DNA from: Arthrobacter ruber
GTDB taxonomy: Bacteria; Actinomycetota; Actinomycetes; Actinomycetales; Micrococcaceae
Assembly (NCBI RefSeq): GCF_002954225.1
Contig: NZ_PPTH01000012.1
Location: 62,001 to 126,000, forward strand
DNA: 64,000 nt
Direction of reading: 5' to 3'
Of the stretch, positions 44,152 through 55,059 are shown piece after piece. The notes beneath the pieces are model-generated. The model saw nothing but the letters and a program-made list of their open reading frames with translations. It was not told the origin of the DNA and searched no databases. Within the stretch, counting starts at the first letter, position 1; each line of letters starts with the position of its first letter. Made by a program: the position numbers and the translations under genes.

Positions 44152-45696
44152 ATGCCCGACAGCACCCCGGCGAGGCCGGCCAATCCCCTGCGGGATCCGA
44201 GGGACCGGCGGCTGAGCCGGATCGCCGGTCCCGCCTCCCTGGTCCTGTTCGGCGTGACGGGCGACCTCGCCCGGAAGAAGCTGATGCCGGCCATCTACGA
44301 CCTCGCGAACCGCGGGCTCCTGCCTCCGAGCTTCGGCCTGGTGGGTTTCGGCCGCCGTGAGTGGAGCGACGAGGAGTTCGTGGAGCAGGTCCGGGAGTCG
44401 GTGACGCAGTACGCCCGGACGCCGTTCAACGAGACGGTGTGGGAGCAGCTCTCCGCCGGTATCCGCTTCGTCCAGGGCAACTTCGACGACGACGAGGCAT
44501 TCAAGAAGCTCAGGGAGTGCCTCGACGGGCTGGACCAGAGCAGGGGTACGCGGGGCAATGCCGCGTTCTACCTCTCGATACCGCCCAAGGCGTTCGAAGC
44601 GGTCTGCGAGAAGCTCTCCGAGCACGGCCTGGCGAAGCCCGACGACGGCCAGTGGCGCCGCGTGGTGATCGAGAAGCCGTTCGGGCACGACCTCGCATCG
44701 GCCCGTGAGCTCAACGGGATCGTCGAGGAGGTCTTCCCGCCCGACGCGGTGTTCAGGATCGACCACTACCTGGGCAAGGAGACCGTCCAGAACATCCTGG
44801 CGCTTCGCTTCGCGAACCAGCTCTTCGAGCCGCTGTGGAACGCCAACTACGTGGACCACGTGCAGATCACCATGGCCGAGGACATCGGGATCGGCAGCAG
44901 GGCCGGCTACTACGATGGCGTGGGCGCGGCGCGCGACGTCATCCAGAACCACCTGCTGCAGCTGCTCGCCCTCACGGCGATGGAGGAGCCGATCTCGTTC
45001 GACGCCGACCACCTGCGCTCGGAGAAGGAGAAGGTGCTCGCGGCCGTCTCCCTCCCCGAGGACCTCGCGGGACGGTCGGCGCGCGGACAGTACGAGGCCG
45101 GCTGGCAGGGCGGTGAGCGCGTCAACGGCTTCCTCGAGGAGGAGGGCATCCCCGACGACTCGACGACCGAGAGCTTCGCAGCGGTCCGCCTCGACATCAA
45201 CACGCGCCGCTGGTCCGGGGTGCCCTTCTACCTGCGTGCCGGCAAACGCCTGGGACGCAGGGTGACCGAGATCGCCGTCGTCTTCAAGCGCGCCCCGAAC
45301 CTCCTGTTCCGCGACCACGGCTCCGAGGACTTCGGGCAGAACGCCGTGGTCATCCGGGTGCAGCCCGACGAGGGCGTGACCATCCGCTTCGGATCCAAGG
45401 TTCCCGGCACCCAGGCGGAGGTCCGCGACGTCACCATGGACTTCGGCTACGGCCACTCCTTCACGGAGTCCAGCCCCGAGGCCTACGAGCGGCTCATCCT
45501 CGACGTGCTCCTCGGCGAGCCACCGCTGTTCCCCCGGCAGCAGGAGGTGGAGCTGTCCTGGAAGATCCTCGACCCGTTCGAGGAGTACTGGGCCTCCCTC
45601 GACGGCCAGCCCGAACCCTACGTACCGGGCAGCTGGGGACCGGCCTCCGCCGACGAGCTGCTCGCGGCCGACGGACGAACCTGGAGAAGACCATGA
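44152..45696 (+). CDS. zwf: Glucose-6-phosphate 1-dehydrogenase
   Basis: First enzyme of the oxidative pentose phosphate pathway, producing NADPH and 6-phosphogluconolactone. The 514-residue protein has the nucleotide-binding FGVTGDLARKKLMPA (about 34-48), the active-site RIDHYLGKETVQN (about 202-214), and EKPFGHD. ATG 44152 is 2 nt after the pgi stop; the frame open upstream of it is a shadow of pgi. It overlaps opcA by 4 nt (ATGA), as expected because OpcA is needed for its activity. Confidence 0.96.
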   Translation: MPDSTPARPANPLRDPRDRRLSRIAGPASLVLFGVTGDLARKKLMPAIYDLANRGLLPPSFGLVGFGRREWSDEEFVEQVRESVTQYARTPFNETVWEQLSAGIRFVQGNFDDDEAFKKLRECLDGLDQSRGTRGNAAFYLSIPPKAFEAVCEKLSEHGLAKPDDGQWRRVVIEKPFGHDLASARELNGIVEEVFPPDAVFRIDHYLGKETVQNILALRFANQLFEPLWNANYVDHVQITMAEDIGIGSRAGYYDGVGAARDVIQNHLLQLLALTAMEEPISFDADHLRSEKEKVLAAVSLPEDLAGRSARGQYEAGWQGGERVNGFLEEEGIPDDSTTESFAAVRLDINTRRWSGVPFYLRAGKRLGRRVTEIAVVFKRAPNLLFRDHGSEDFGQNAVVIRVQPDEGVTIRFGSKVPGTQAEVRDVTMDFGYGHSFTESSPEAYERLILDVLLGEPPLFPRQQEVELSWKILDPFEEYWASLDGQPEPYVPGSWGPASADELLAADGRTWRRP

Positions 45697-46637
45697 TCGT
45701 GGACCTGCCCGACACCACCACCTCGAAGGTGTCGAAGGAACTGATGGCGATGCGCGATCGCGGCGGCGTCGTCGCGCTCGGACGCGTCCTGACGCTCGTC
45801 GTCATCACCCGCTCCGGCTACGAGGAGGAGGCCATCGACGCCGCGAACGAGGCGAGCCGCGAGCACCCGTGCCGGATCATCGTCCTGGCCGAGGGCTCCG
45901 CCGACGAGGATACGCGCCTCGACGCCCAGATCCGGGTCGGCGGTGACGCCGGAGCCTCGGAGGTGGTGGTCCTGCGCGGATACGGCGAGCTCTCCGAGGA
46001 GAACGAGTCGCTGGTCTCGGCGCTGCTGCTCCCCGATGCGCCGATCGTGGCCTGGTGGCCGCACGGCGTACCCGAGGCGGCGTCGCAGTCGTCGATCGGC
46101 AGCATCGCCCACCGCAGGATCACCGACTCCGCCAACGAACCGGACCCCACGGCGGCCCTGTTCAACATCAGCAGCACCTACACCGCCGGCGACACCGACC
46201 TCGCCTGGACGCGCCTGACGAACTGGCGCATCCAGCTGGCGGCGGTCCTCGACCAGCTCGAGGGCGACCAGCCCATCACGGCCGTCATGGTGGAGGGGGC
46301 GTCCGACTCCCCCAGCACCGTGCTGCTCGCCGCGTGGCTGACGAAGGCCCTCGAGGCGCCCGTCACGATCACCGCGGGTCCGGCCGGGACAGGGCTGAAG
46401 CGTGTGCGCCTGACCCGCCGCGGAGGCGACGTGGAGCTGCACCGCCCCGGCCACGACGTCGCCGAGCTGCACCAGCCGGACCAGCCGGTCCAGCGCATCT
46501 CCCTGCCGCGGCGGGGTCTGCGCGACTGCCTCGCCGAGGAGCTCAGACGCCTGGATCCGGACGAGACCTTCGGCGAAGTGATCACGGAGGGCTTGGCCCG
46601 GACCAACCTGAGGAGTGTGCGATCGAATGAGCGCTGA
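45693..46637 (+). CDS. opcA: Glucose-6-phosphate dehydrogenase assembly protein OpcA
   Basis: 314-residue protein required for assembly or redox control of glucose-6-phosphate dehydrogenase in actinobacteria and cyanobacteria. MIVDLPDTTTSKVSKELMAMRD is the family opening; a middle domain includes IVAWWPHGVPEA and DSANEPDPTAALFN, and SYTAGDTDLAWTRLTNWR-like sequence follows. ATG 45693 overlaps the zwf stop. Its end overlaps pgl by 11 nt. Confidence 0.93.
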   Translation: MIVDLPDTTTSKVSKELMAMRDRGGVVALGRVLTLVVITRSGYEEEAIDAANEASREHPCRIIVLAEGSADEDTRLDAQIRVGGDAGASEVVVLRGYGELSEENESLVSALLLPDAPIVAWWPHGVPEAASQSSIGSIAHRRITDSANEPDPTAALFNISSTYTAGDTDLAWTRLTNWRIQLAAVLDQLEGDQPITAVMVEGASDSPSTVLLAAWLTKALEAPVTITAGPAGTGLKRVRLTRRGGDVELHRPGHDVAELHQPDQPVQRISLPRRGLRDCLAEELRRLDPDETFGEVITEGLARTNLRSVRSNER

Positions 46638-47442
46638 GCCGAGAGTCAGCATCCATCCCTCCCAGACCTCCCTCGCGGCGGCCGTGGCGGCGCGCCTCAT
46701 TACGCGTCTGGTCGACGTGCAGGGCGAACGCGGGACGGCGACCGTCGTACTGACCGGTGGGTCGATCGGGACGGCCGCGCTGCAGGCGGTGGCGGAATCA
46801 CCGGCGCACACGGCCGTCGACTGGGCCAACGTGCACTTCTGGTGGGGCGACGAGCGTTTCCTGCGCGCGGAGGACCCGGACCGCAACGCCGTGCAGGCCC
46901 GCGCCGCGCTCCTCGACCGCATCGAGGTCGACCCGGTGAAGATCCACGAGTTCGGGTCGCGGGACGAGTTCCCCGACGAGGACGCGGCCGCTGCGGACTA
47001 CGCGGAGCAGCTCGCCGCCGCCGCGCGTGCCGAACTCGCGGCGGACGAGAACACGGTCCAGCCGGATCCGCGCCTCCCCCGCTTCGACGTCCTCCTCCTG
47101 GGGGTCGGGCCGGACGCGCATGTCGCCTCGCTGTTCCCCGAACTGGCCGGGATCCGCACCAAGGGCGCGACGACGGTGGGCGTGCCCGACGCCCCGAAGC
47201 CGCCACCGCAGCGCGTCTCCCTGACGCTGGAGGCCATCACCACGGCGCAGGAGGTGTGGCTCTCGGTCAGTGGCAGCGACAAGGCCGGCGCCGTGGGGCT
47301 CGCCCTCGCCGGAGCCGGGCACGTCCAGGTGCCCGCCGCGGGCGCGCGCGGCCTCAGCAGGACGCTGTGGCTGATCGACCAGGACGCGGCGCAGAAGCTG
47401 CCCGGCCGCCTGATCAACCACGACGACGACACCGTTGACTGA
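46627..47442 (+). CDS. pgl: 6-phosphogluconolactonase
   Basis: Hydrolyses 6-phosphogluconolactone after Zwf. The 271-residue SugarP-isomerase-fold protein (DevB type) shows VVLTGGSIGTAAL (about 40-52), FWWGDERFL (about 71-79), RFDVLLLGVGPDAHVASLFP (about 150-169) and SLTLEAITTAQEVWL. ATG 46627 overlaps the opcA end; GAGGAG at 46610-46615 is the likely ribosome-binding site, though a GTG at 46615 is also in frame. Last gene of the pentose phosphate cluster. Confidence 0.93.
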   Translation: MSAEPRVSIHPSQTSLAAAVAARLITRLVDVQGERGTATVVLTGGSIGTAALQAVAESPAHTAVDWANVHFWWGDERFLRAEDPDRNAVQARAALLDRIEVDPVKIHEFGSRDEFPDEDAAAADYAEQLAAAARAELAADENTVQPDPRLPRFDVLLLGVGPDAHVASLFPELAGIRTKGATTVGVPDAPKPPPQRVSLTLEAITTAQEVWLSVSGSDKAGAVGLALAGAGHVQVPAAGARGLSRTLWLIDQDAAQKLPGRLINHDDDTVD

Positions 47443-47480
47443 CGCACCCGGTTCGTCCCGTCCCTGCACGACCCGTTGCA

Positions 47481-47522
47481 CGACGAAGCCCCCGTCTCCT
47501 CGAGGAGACGGGGGCTTCGTCG
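47481..47522. terminator. Perfect 42-nt palindromic terminator
   Basis: 21-nt arms (47481-47501 / 47502-47522) fully complementary, between the convergent pgl and secG genes. It separates the pentose phosphate and glycolytic operons and should stop transcription from both sides. Confidence 0.8.
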
Positions 47523-47537
47523 CGGGTGCTGCGGGGC

Positions 47538-47789
47538 CTACGACTCGCCGGCGAACCGCTGGATGAGGCCGAGGGCAACGATGACCACACCCCACGCGAG
47601 CCCGAGGGCCACGGTGAACCGGTTGAGGTTGCGCTCGGCGACGCCGGAGGACCCCATGCTCGAGGTCATGCCGCCACCGAACATGTCCGACATGCCGCCG
47701 CCACGACCCTTGTGGAGGAGGATCAGCAGGGTCAGCAGGAGGCTGGTGATCCCGAGCAGGACGAGCAGGATGATACGAAGGATTTCCAC
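47538..47789 (-). CDS. secG: Preprotein translocase subunit SecG
   Basis: 83-residue membrane subunit of the SecYEG translocon. Two helices (about 3-25 and 59-80) flank the Gly/Met-rich loop KGRGGGMSDMFGGGMTSSMG, typical of SecG. GTG 47789 follows GAAAGGG. The gene follows tpiA by 52 nt, the usual actinobacterial order gap-pgk-tpiA-secG. Confidence 0.93.
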   Translation of the reverse strand: MEILRIILLVLLGITSLLLTLLILLHKGRGGGMSDMFGGGMTSSMGSSGVAERNLNRFTVALGLAWGVVIVALGLIQRFAGES

Positions 47790-47841
47790 GGGGCCCTTTC
47801 AAGGCTGGATGGCCGCTGTCCGGAGCGGCCGGCGCACGGAA

Positions 47842-48657
47842 CTAGTCTGTCACCAGATGCTGTTCGAACCTGACAATACTAGCAAACTCGGACACATCAA
47901 GGCTCGCACCGCCGACGAGGACGCCGTCGACGTCGCGCTCCCTGAGGATGCTGGCGGCACTGGCCGCCTTGACCGACCCGCCGTACAGCAGGCGCGTGGC
48001 CGCGGCGCTCGAGGCGTCGAACAGCGAGTCGAGTTCCGCGCGGATCGCGGCGCACATCTCCTGTGCGTCGCCGGGGCCCGCGACCTCGCCCGTGCCGATG
48101 GCCCAGACGGGCTCGTAGGCGATGACGAGGGAGGCAGCCTGCTCGGGCGAGAGCCCGGCCACACCGGCGCGCACCTGCTCGAGCGTGTGCGCCACGTGGG
48201 TGCCGGCCTGGCGGACCTCGAGGCCCTCGCCGACGCAGAGGATGGGGACCAGGCCGTGGCGGTAGGCGGCGTGCACCTTGCGGTTCAGCAGCTCGTCCGA
48301 CTCGGAGTGGAGGGTGCGGCGCTCCGAGTGGCCCACCAGCACGTACGTGCAGTCGAGCCTGGCCAGGAACTGGCCCGAGATGTCGCCGGTGTACGCGCCG
48401 GAGTCCTCGGGCGCGAGGTCCTGCCCGCCGTACACGAGCTGCAGGTCGTCGCCCTTGACGAGGGTCTGCACGCCGCGGAGGTCGGTGAACGGCGGGAAGA
48501 CCGACACCTCGACCCGCGCGTAGTCATGGCCTGCGTCGTCGAGCGTCCAGGCGAGCTTCTGCAGGAAGGTGATGCCCTGCATGTGGTCCAGGTTCATCTT
48601 CCAGTTGCCCGCGATGAGCGGCCGGCGGTCGAAGGCGCCGTTGGTTGAGGTGGTCAT
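47842..48657 (-). CDS. tpiA: Triosephosphate isomerase
   Basis: Interconverts dihydroxyacetone phosphate and glyceraldehyde-3-phosphate. The 271-residue TIM barrel carries K20 (GNWKMN), H110 (VGHSERR) and the catalytic E182 in [11 protein letters not shown], plus LLYGGSVKA as phosphate loop. ATG 48657 has GGAG upstream. Follows pgk by 116 nt, which contain no recognisable element beyond leader sequence. Confidence 0.96.
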   Translation of the reverse strand: MTTSTNGAFDRRPLIAGNWKMNLDHMQGITFLQKLAWTLDDAGHDYARVEVSVFPPFTDLRGVQTLVKGDDLQLVYGGQDLAPEDSGAYTGDISGQFLARLDCTYVLVGHSERRTLHSESDELLNRKVHAAYRHGLVPILCVGEGLEVRQAGTHVAHTLEQVRAGVAGLSPEQAASLVIAYEPVWAIGTGEVAGPGDAQEMCAAIRAELDSLFDASSAAATRLLYGGSVKAASAASILRERDVDGVLVGGASLDVSEFASIVRFEQHLVTD

Positions 48658-48773
48658 CGTCCTACTCCATCTGTTCGTTGCATCACTGGTGGTTCCATGA
48701 CGGCGGGATCCGCGCGGCCTCGGCCCTGCGGATCCCGCCAGTACTGTGCGCCCGTGTCGGGCGGCCGGTCCCG

Positions 48774-50024
48774 CTAGTCGCGTGCCAGGGCGGTCAACCC
48801 GGGCAGCTCCTTGCCCTCGAGGTACTCGAGGCTCGCGCCGCCACCGGTGGAGATGTGTCCGAACTGCTCGTCGGCGAAGCCGAGGCCGCGCACGGCGGCG
48901 GCGGAGTCGCCCCCACCCACCACCGTCAGGGCCCCGCTCGCCTGGGCATCGGTGAGGGCCTGCGCGACGGCACGCGTGCCGCCGGCGAAGGCCTCGAACT
49001 CGAAGACGCCCATGGGTCCGTTCCAGAACACGGTCCTCGCCTCGGCGATGTTCGCCGCGAAGTCCTCGCCCGTCACCGGGCCGATGTCGAGGCCGATCCC
49101 GGAGGCGCCGTAAGTACTGGACTCGATGGCGTCGGCGGCGACGACGCTGTGGCCGGCGTCGGCCGCGAACTTCTCCGCCACGACGATGTCCGTCGGCAGC
49201 ACGAACCGCGTGCCGTCCTGCGGCCCGCGCTCGAGGTAGCCGCGGACCGTGTCGATCTGGTCCTCCTCGAGCAGGCTCGCGCCCACCGCGTGGCCCTGCG
49301 CGGCCAGGAACGTGAACACCATGCCGCCGCCCACGAGGATGCGGTCGGCGGTGCCGATGAGGTTCTCGATCACGGCGAGCTTGTCCGACACCTTCGACCC
49401 CCCCAGCACCACGACGAAGGGCCGCTGCGGGTCCTTGGTCAGCCGTTCGAGGACCACGAGTTCCGCGCGGACCAGGTCGCCCTGATAGGCGGGCAGCAGC
49501 GCCGCGATGTCGTACACGCTCGCGTGCCGGCGGTGCACCGCACCGAAGGCGTCGTCGACGTACGCACCGTCGGCGCCGGCCAGGTCCGCCAGTTCACGCG
49601 CGAAGGTCTGCCGCTCGGCGTCGTCCTTGCTGGTCTCCCGGGCGTCGAAGCGCACGTTCTCGAGGACGAGCACCTCGCCGTCGGCCAGCGCGGCCGCCGC
49701 TGTGCGCGCCCCCTCGCCGGTGGTGTCCGCGGCGAGCGTGACCGGGAAGTCGGCGAGCCCGCGGAGGGCGTCGACCGCCGGCCTGAGCGAGTACTTCTCC
49801 TCGGGTGCGCCCTTGGGCCGCCCGAGGTGGGCGACGACGATGACCGCCGCTCCCGCCTCGGTGAGCCTGCGCAGCACGGGCAGGGACGCGCGGACCCGTC
49901 CGTCGTCGGTGACCCTCAGCGAGGGGACCTCGCCCTCGAGGGGCACGTTGAGGTCCGAGCGCACGACGACACGGCGCCCCCGGACACCTTCGGCGAGGAG
50001 GTCGTCGAGTGATGCGTAAGCCAC
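48774..50024 (-). CDS. pgk: Phosphoglycerate kinase
   Basis: Substrate-level ATP formation from 1,3-bisphosphoglycerate. The 416-residue protein has [11 protein letters not shown] (about 19-29), [33 protein letters not shown] and the nucleotide-binding GGGDSAAAV near the C-terminus. GTG 50024 lies 12 nt after the gap stop, so the two are cotranscribed. Confidence 0.96.
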   Translation of the reverse strand: MAYASLDDLLAEGVRGRRVVVRSDLNVPLEGEVPSLRVTDDGRVRASLPVLRRLTEAGAAVIVVAHLGRPKGAPEEKYSLRPAVDALRGLADFPVTLAADTTGEGARTAAAALADGEVLVLENVRFDARETSKDDAERQTFARELADLAGADGAYVDDAFGAVHRRHASVYDIAALLPAYQGDLVRAELVVLERLTKDPQRPFVVVLGGSKVSDKLAVIENLIGTADRILVGGGMVFTFLAAQGHAVGASLLEEDQIDTVRGYLERGPQDGTRFVLPTDIVVAEKFAADAGHSVVAADAIESSTYGASGIGLDIGPVTGEDFAANIAEARTVFWNGPMGVFEFEAFAGGTRAVAQALTDAQASGALTVVGGGDSAAAVRGLGFADEQFGHISTGGGASLEYLEGKELPGLTALARD

Positions 50025-50036
50025 GGTCGGGTCCGC

Positions 50037-51062
<1,026 letters not shown>

Positions 51063-51163
51063 TCATAGGTGGTGCCGCCGTGGAAACCCTTCTCGGGCGA
51101 CGCCGGCGACGAATACATCTGGTACCGGGCACACCTTCGTGCCGAAATCAATCGGGTCCTGCT

Positions 51164-51199
51164 GGGAACCGTGCACGGACTGAGCCGTGCACGGCTCCC
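51164..51199. terminator. Double palindrome between sodA and gap
   Basis: The self-complementary decamer CCGTGCACGG occurs twice (51169-51178, 51185-51194), and the two with flanks GGGA/TCCC form one hairpin of 15-nt arms with one mismatch and loop ACTGAG. It is about 95 nt downstream of the sodA stop and could be its terminator, or a two-site operator upstream of gap. Confidence 0.5.
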
Positions 51200-51293
51200 A
51201 CCTTACTCAGCGCGGCGTGTCGCCCGCACCCCTGACGCCGGTTGCGGGACGGGCGCTGATTGATGCACGCGCGGCCCTTCGCGGCGCCGGGCG

Positions 51294-51923
51294 TCAGGAG
51301 CCGGGGGTGATGAGGGTCGATGCGCCGGTGCGTGCCGCCTGGAAGCGGGTCTGGACGTCGGCCCAGTTCACCAGGTTCCACCACGCCTTCACGTAGTCGG
51401 GCTTCACGTTGACGTAGTCGAGGTAGAAGGCGTGCTCCCACATGTCGAGCATGAGCAGCGGGATGGTTCCCACGGGCACGTTGCCCTGCTGGTCGTAGAG
51501 CTGCTCGATGACGATGTTCTTCCCCAGGGGTTCGTACGCGAGGACGGCCCAGCCGGAGCCCTGCAGCGAGGTGGCCGCGGCGGTGAAGTGGGCGCGGAAC
51601 GCGTCGAAGGAGCCGAAGGCGTCGTCCAGGGCTGCTGCGAGCTCGCCCTCGGGCTTGTCGCCGCCCTCGGGGGACATGTTCTTCCAGAAGATGCTGTGGT
51701 TGATCACACCGCCGACGTGGAATGCGAGGTCCTTGGAGAGCTTCGGGATGGTGCCGAACTCGCCCTTGGCGCGGGCTTCGGCGAGCTGTGCCAGGGCGTC
51801 GTTGGCGCCCTTGACGTAGGTGGCCTGGTGCTTGGAGTGGTGGAGCTCCATGATCCGGCCCGAGATGTGCGGCTCCAGGGCGGCGTAGTCGTAGTCAAGA
51901 TCCGGCAGTACGTATTCGCTCAC
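51294..51923 (-). CDS. sodA: Superoxide dismutase (Mn/Fe)
   Basis: 209-residue Mn/Fe superoxide dismutase that removes superoxide in the cytosol. Metal ligands are the first His of HHSKH (H28), the His of [10 protein letters not shown], and Asp and His of [15 protein letters not shown] 51923 with GGAGG 5 nt upstream is a clear start; an ATG at 51935 lacks a ribosome-binding site. Manganese or iron preference is not certain from sequence (GWAVLAYEP and QQGNVP suggest Mn). Monocistronic between whiA and gap. Confidence 0.94.
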   Translation of the reverse strand: MSEYVLPDLDYDYAALEPHISGRIMELHHSKHQATYVKGANDALAQLAEARAKGEFGTIPKLSKDLAFHVGGVINHSIFWKNMSPEGGDKPEGELAAALDDAFGSFDAFRAHFTAAATSLQGSGWAVLAYEPLGKNIVIEQLYDQQGNVPVGTIPLLMLDMWEHAFYLDYVNVKPDYVKAWWNLVNWADVQTRFQAARTGASTLITPGS

Positions 51924-52049
51924 GTGGTCCTCCATGGGGTGATCGCGGGTGGTCTCGGGTGCCCGCGCTCGGCTGCCCCGTGGGGAGCCCGGACGACGGG
52001 CGGCCCGCCTGATACGAAGCGGGCTTGCTGTCCCATCCTATGCACTTCT

Positions 52050-53030
52050 TCACTCGTCGAGCATGTCCGCGGTCACATTCGCGTCCGTCCCCGGGATCCC
52101 GATGTCGGAGGCCCTCTTGTCCGCCATGGCGAGCAGGCGCCGGATGCGTCCGGCGATGGCGTCCTTCGTCATGGGCGGGTCGGCGAGACGGCCGAGTTCG
52201 TCCAGGCTCGCCTGCTTGTGCGCCACGCGCAGTTCACCCGCGTAGCGCAGGTGCTCGGGGACGTTCTCGCCCAGGATCTCGAGGGCGCGCTCCACCCGGG
52301 CTCCGGCGGCGACCGCCGCCTGTGCGGACCGGCGCAGGTTGGCGTCGTCGAAGTTGGCGAGGCGGTTCGCCGTGGCGCGGACCTCCTTGCGCATCCGCCG
52401 TTCCTCCCACACCATCAGTGCGTCATGGGCGCCCATGCGGGTCAGGAGCGCGGCGATGGTGTCACCGTCGCGGATGACCACGCGGTCGATGCCACGGACC
52501 TCCCGCGCCTTCGCGGAGATGTCGAGGCGGCGTGCTGCACCGACGAGCGCCAGGGCCGACTCCGGCCCGGGGCAGGTGACCTCCAGGGACGAGGACCGCC
52601 CCGGTTCGGTCAGCGAGCCGTGGGCCAGGAACGCGCCCCGCCAGACGGCTTCGGCGTCCGCCGTCGAACCGTTGACGACGGCGGAGGGAAGGCCCCGGAC
52701 CGGGCGGCCGCGACTGTCGAGAAGCCCGGTCTGCCGGGCCAGGGACTCGCCATCGCGCACCACGCGGACCACGTAGCGGTTGCCGCGCTTCAGTCCCCCG
52801 CCGGTGACGACGATGATCTCGCTGTTGTGGCCGTAGACCTCGGCGATGGCCGCGCGGAGCCGCCGGGCGGTGGACGCGAGGTCCACCTCGGCCTCGATGA
52901 CGATCCTGCCGGAGATGATGTGGAGGCCCCCTGCGAACCTCAGGAGCGCGGACACCTCGGCCTTGCGGACCGAGGACTTCTTGACGTCGAGGTGCGACAG
53001 CTCCTCTTTGACGTCGGCGGTCAGGGCCAC
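52050..53030 (-). CDS. whiA: Sporulation/cell-division regulator WhiA
   Basis: 326-residue DNA-binding protein with a LAGLIDADG homing-endonuclease-like N-domain ([23 protein letters not shown], catalytically dead) and a C-terminal helix-turn-helix ([24 protein letters not shown]). In Streptomyces it controls sporulation; in non-sporulating actinobacteria it probably controls cell division. GTG 53030 has AGGAG at 7 nt. Last gene of the uvrC-rapZ-yvcK-whiA operon. Confidence 0.95.
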   Translation of the reverse strand: MALTADVKEELSHLDVKKSSVRKAEVSALLRFAGGLHIISGRIVIEAEVDLASTARRLRAAIAEVYGHNSEIIVVTGGGLKRGNRYVVRVVRDGESLARQTGLLDSRGRPVRGLPSAVVNGSTADAEAVWRGAFLAHGSLTEPGRSSSLEVTCPGPESALALVGAARRLDISAKAREVRGIDRVVIRDGDTIAALLTRMGAHDALMVWEERRMRKEVRATANRLANFDDANLRRSAQAAVAAGARVERALEILGENVPEHLRYAGELRVAHKQASLDELGRLADPPMTKDAIAGRIRRLLAMADKRASDIGIPGTDANVTADMLDE

Positions 53031-53040
53031 AGATCCACTC

Positions 53041-54066
53041 CTAGTTCTCCGCAAACATGTCGTTGTAGGACGTCGCCAGCCGCAGCGGGTCGTGCACAGG
53101 CTTACCGGTCGAGACCCCCACTGTACCGAAGACGGCGCGTCCACCCATCTCCGCGACGGCTCGCTCGAACTCGTCCCGGTCGGCTATCACGGCCGGGTCC
53201 GCGAGTACGACGTCCACCGTGAAATCGGGCGCGTACCGCGAGATCACATGGAGGTGGTCGACCGCGCTCATGCCCTGGGTCTCCTTGGTGTCGTTGCTCA
53301 GGTTCATCGTGAGGCAGCGCCGTGCCGAGGTGCGGCACAGGGCGTCGCGGAGTTCCGGGAGCAGCAGGTGGGGCAGCACCGAGGTGTACCAGGAACCGGG
53401 GCCGAGGACCACCCAGTCGGCGAGCTCGATCGCCTCCAGCGCGTCCGCGCAGGCGGGGGCGACGGCCGGCAGCAGCCGGACGCTGCTCACGTTGCCGGAC
53501 GCGGCGGCGACCGCGAGCTTCGCCTGCCCGGTGACGGTCGTGACCCGGAGGCTGCCGTCCACCTCGCTGAGGACGTCGCCCTCGATGGTCAGGGGCACGC
53601 TCGCCATCGGCAGGACACGCCCCCGCGCCCCGAGAAGGGCGCCGGCCCACTGCAGGCCCGCCACCGGGTCCCCGAGCAGTTCCCACAGCGTGACGATCAG
53701 CAGGTTGCCGAGGGCGTGGTCGTCGAGCGGGCTCTCGACGCCGTCGCGCGAGGCGAAGCGGTGCTGCATGACGTCGCGCCAGGTCCTCCCCCAGTCCGTG
53801 TCGTCGCACAGGGCGGAGAGGGCCATGCGCAGGTCACCGGGCGGCAGCACCCCGAACTCGTGCCGGAGCCGCCCGGAGGAGCCGCCGTCGTCCGCCACCG
53901 TGACCACCGCGGTCAGTTCCTGCGTCAGGTGGCGCAGGGCCGCGAGGGACGCCGAGAGGCCGTGGCCGCCACCCAGGGCGACGACGGAGGGCCCGGCGCC
54001 CGTCCCGTCGCCCTGCCGTCGGGCGGACGGAGGGACGAGGGGCAGGGGTCCGGAGAACAGTCCCAC
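53041..54066 (-). CDS. yvcK: YvcK/GlmR family protein
   Basis: 341-residue nucleotide-binding protein of the 2-phospho-L-lactate transferase-like fold. In Bacillus the homologue (GlmR) binds UDP-GlcNAc and steers carbon to the cell wall. [17 protein letters not shown] (about 28-44), [12 protein letters not shown] (about 57-68), PPGDLR and [17 protein letters not shown] identify the family. GTG 54066 shares a base with the rapZ stop; whiA begins 10 nt after it. Confidence 0.94.
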   Translation of the reverse strand: MGLFSGPLPLVPPSARRQGDGTGAGPSVVALGGGHGLSASLAALRHLTQELTAVVTVADDGGSSGRLRHEFGVLPPGDLRMALSALCDDTDWGRTWRDVMQHRFASRDGVESPLDDHALGNLLIVTLWELLGDPVAGLQWAGALLGARGRVLPMASVPLTIEGDVLSEVDGSLRVTTVTGQAKLAVAAASGNVSSVRLLPAVAPACADALEAIELADWVVLGPGSWYTSVLPHLLLPELRDALCRTSARRCLTMNLSNDTKETQGMSAVDHLHVISRYAPDFTVDVVLADPAVIADRDEFERAVAEMGGRAVFGTVGVSTGKPVHDPLRLATSYNDMFAEN

Positions 54067-54965
54067 TACTCACGTCCGAGGTCGCGGTGATGCGCTGCGA
54101 CCTGCACTCCCGGCAGCTGGGCCAGGCGCTGCGCGATCTCCTCGGTGACGGCCACCGAGCGGTGCTTGCCGCCCGTGCAGCCCACCGCGATGGTGGCGTA
54201 GTGCTTGTTCTCGCGGCGGTAGCCGTCGAGCACCGGCACCAGTGCGTTCACGTACCGCTCGATGAAGTCGCCGGCACCCTGGGCGGCGAGCACGTAGTCG
54301 CGCACCGGCTCGTCGAGTCCTGTCTGGGGACGCAGGGCGGGCACCCAGTGGGGATTGGGGATGAAGCGGACGTCGGCGACGTAGTTGGCGTCGGCCGGGA
54401 GTCCGTACTTGAAGCCGAAGCTCATGACGTTGAGCCGCAGGACGATCGGACCGGACTCGGAGAACAGCTCGGTGACCTTCGTGGCCAGGGCGTGCACGTT
54501 GAGGTCGGTCGTGTCGATGACGTCGTCCGAGGAGTGCTTGAGCTCCTTGAGCACCTCGCGCTCGGCGGCGATGCCGTCCAGGATGCGGCCGTCGCCCTGC
54601 AGGGGGTGCGGGCGGCGGCCCTGCTCGAACCGGCGGACCAGGACGGCGTCGTCGGCGTCGAGGAACAGCACGCGGTAGTTCACGCCGGCGGACCGGAGGC
54701 CGGCGAGGGAGGCCTTGATGTCGCTGAAGAGCTCCTTGCCGCGCACGTCGATCACCACGGCCAGCTTGGGCATCGACTGCGGCGTCCGCGCGACGAGCTC
54801 CGTCAGCATGGCGAGCATCTGCGGGGGGAGGTTCTCCACGACGTACCAGCCGTGGTCCTCGAGGGCGTTCGCGGCCGTGCTGCGGCCCGCCCCGGACATG
54901 CCGGTGACCACCAGCAGCTCGGATTCGGTGGGTTCGACCGGAGTCAGGCTCGTGGCCTCAGTCAT
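54066..54965 (-). CDS. rapZ: RNase adapter protein RapZ
   Basis: 299-residue P-loop protein. In E. coli RapZ targets a small RNA that controls glmS; in actinobacteria the role is less clear. Walker [10 protein letters not shown] at 22-30, [10 protein letters not shown], and the C-terminal [15 protein letters not shown] domain are visible. ATG 54965. It follows uvrC by 94 nt and is coupled to yvcK. Confidence 0.94.
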   Translation of the reverse strand: MTEATSLTPVEPTESELLVVTGMSGAGRSTAANALEDHGWYVVENLPPQMLAMLTELVARTPQSMPKLAVVIDVRGKELFSDIKASLAGLRSAGVNYRVLFLDADDAVLVRRFEQGRRPHPLQGDGRILDGIAAEREVLKELKHSSDDVIDTTDLNVHALATKVTELFSESGPIVLRLNVMSFGFKYGLPADANYVADVRFIPNPHWVPALRPQTGLDEPVRDYVLAAQGAGDFIERYVNALVPVLDGYRRENKHYATIAVGCTGGKHRSVAVTEEIAQRLAQLPGVQVAAHHRDLGRE

Positions 54966-55059
54966 CGTGGTGCATCCGTTCCGGCTCGACGGGGCGACCG
55001 GTGTCCCGGCCTGCCCTGGGGTGGTCTGCGCGGCGCCTGCGGCCGCGTCTTCAGCCTAG

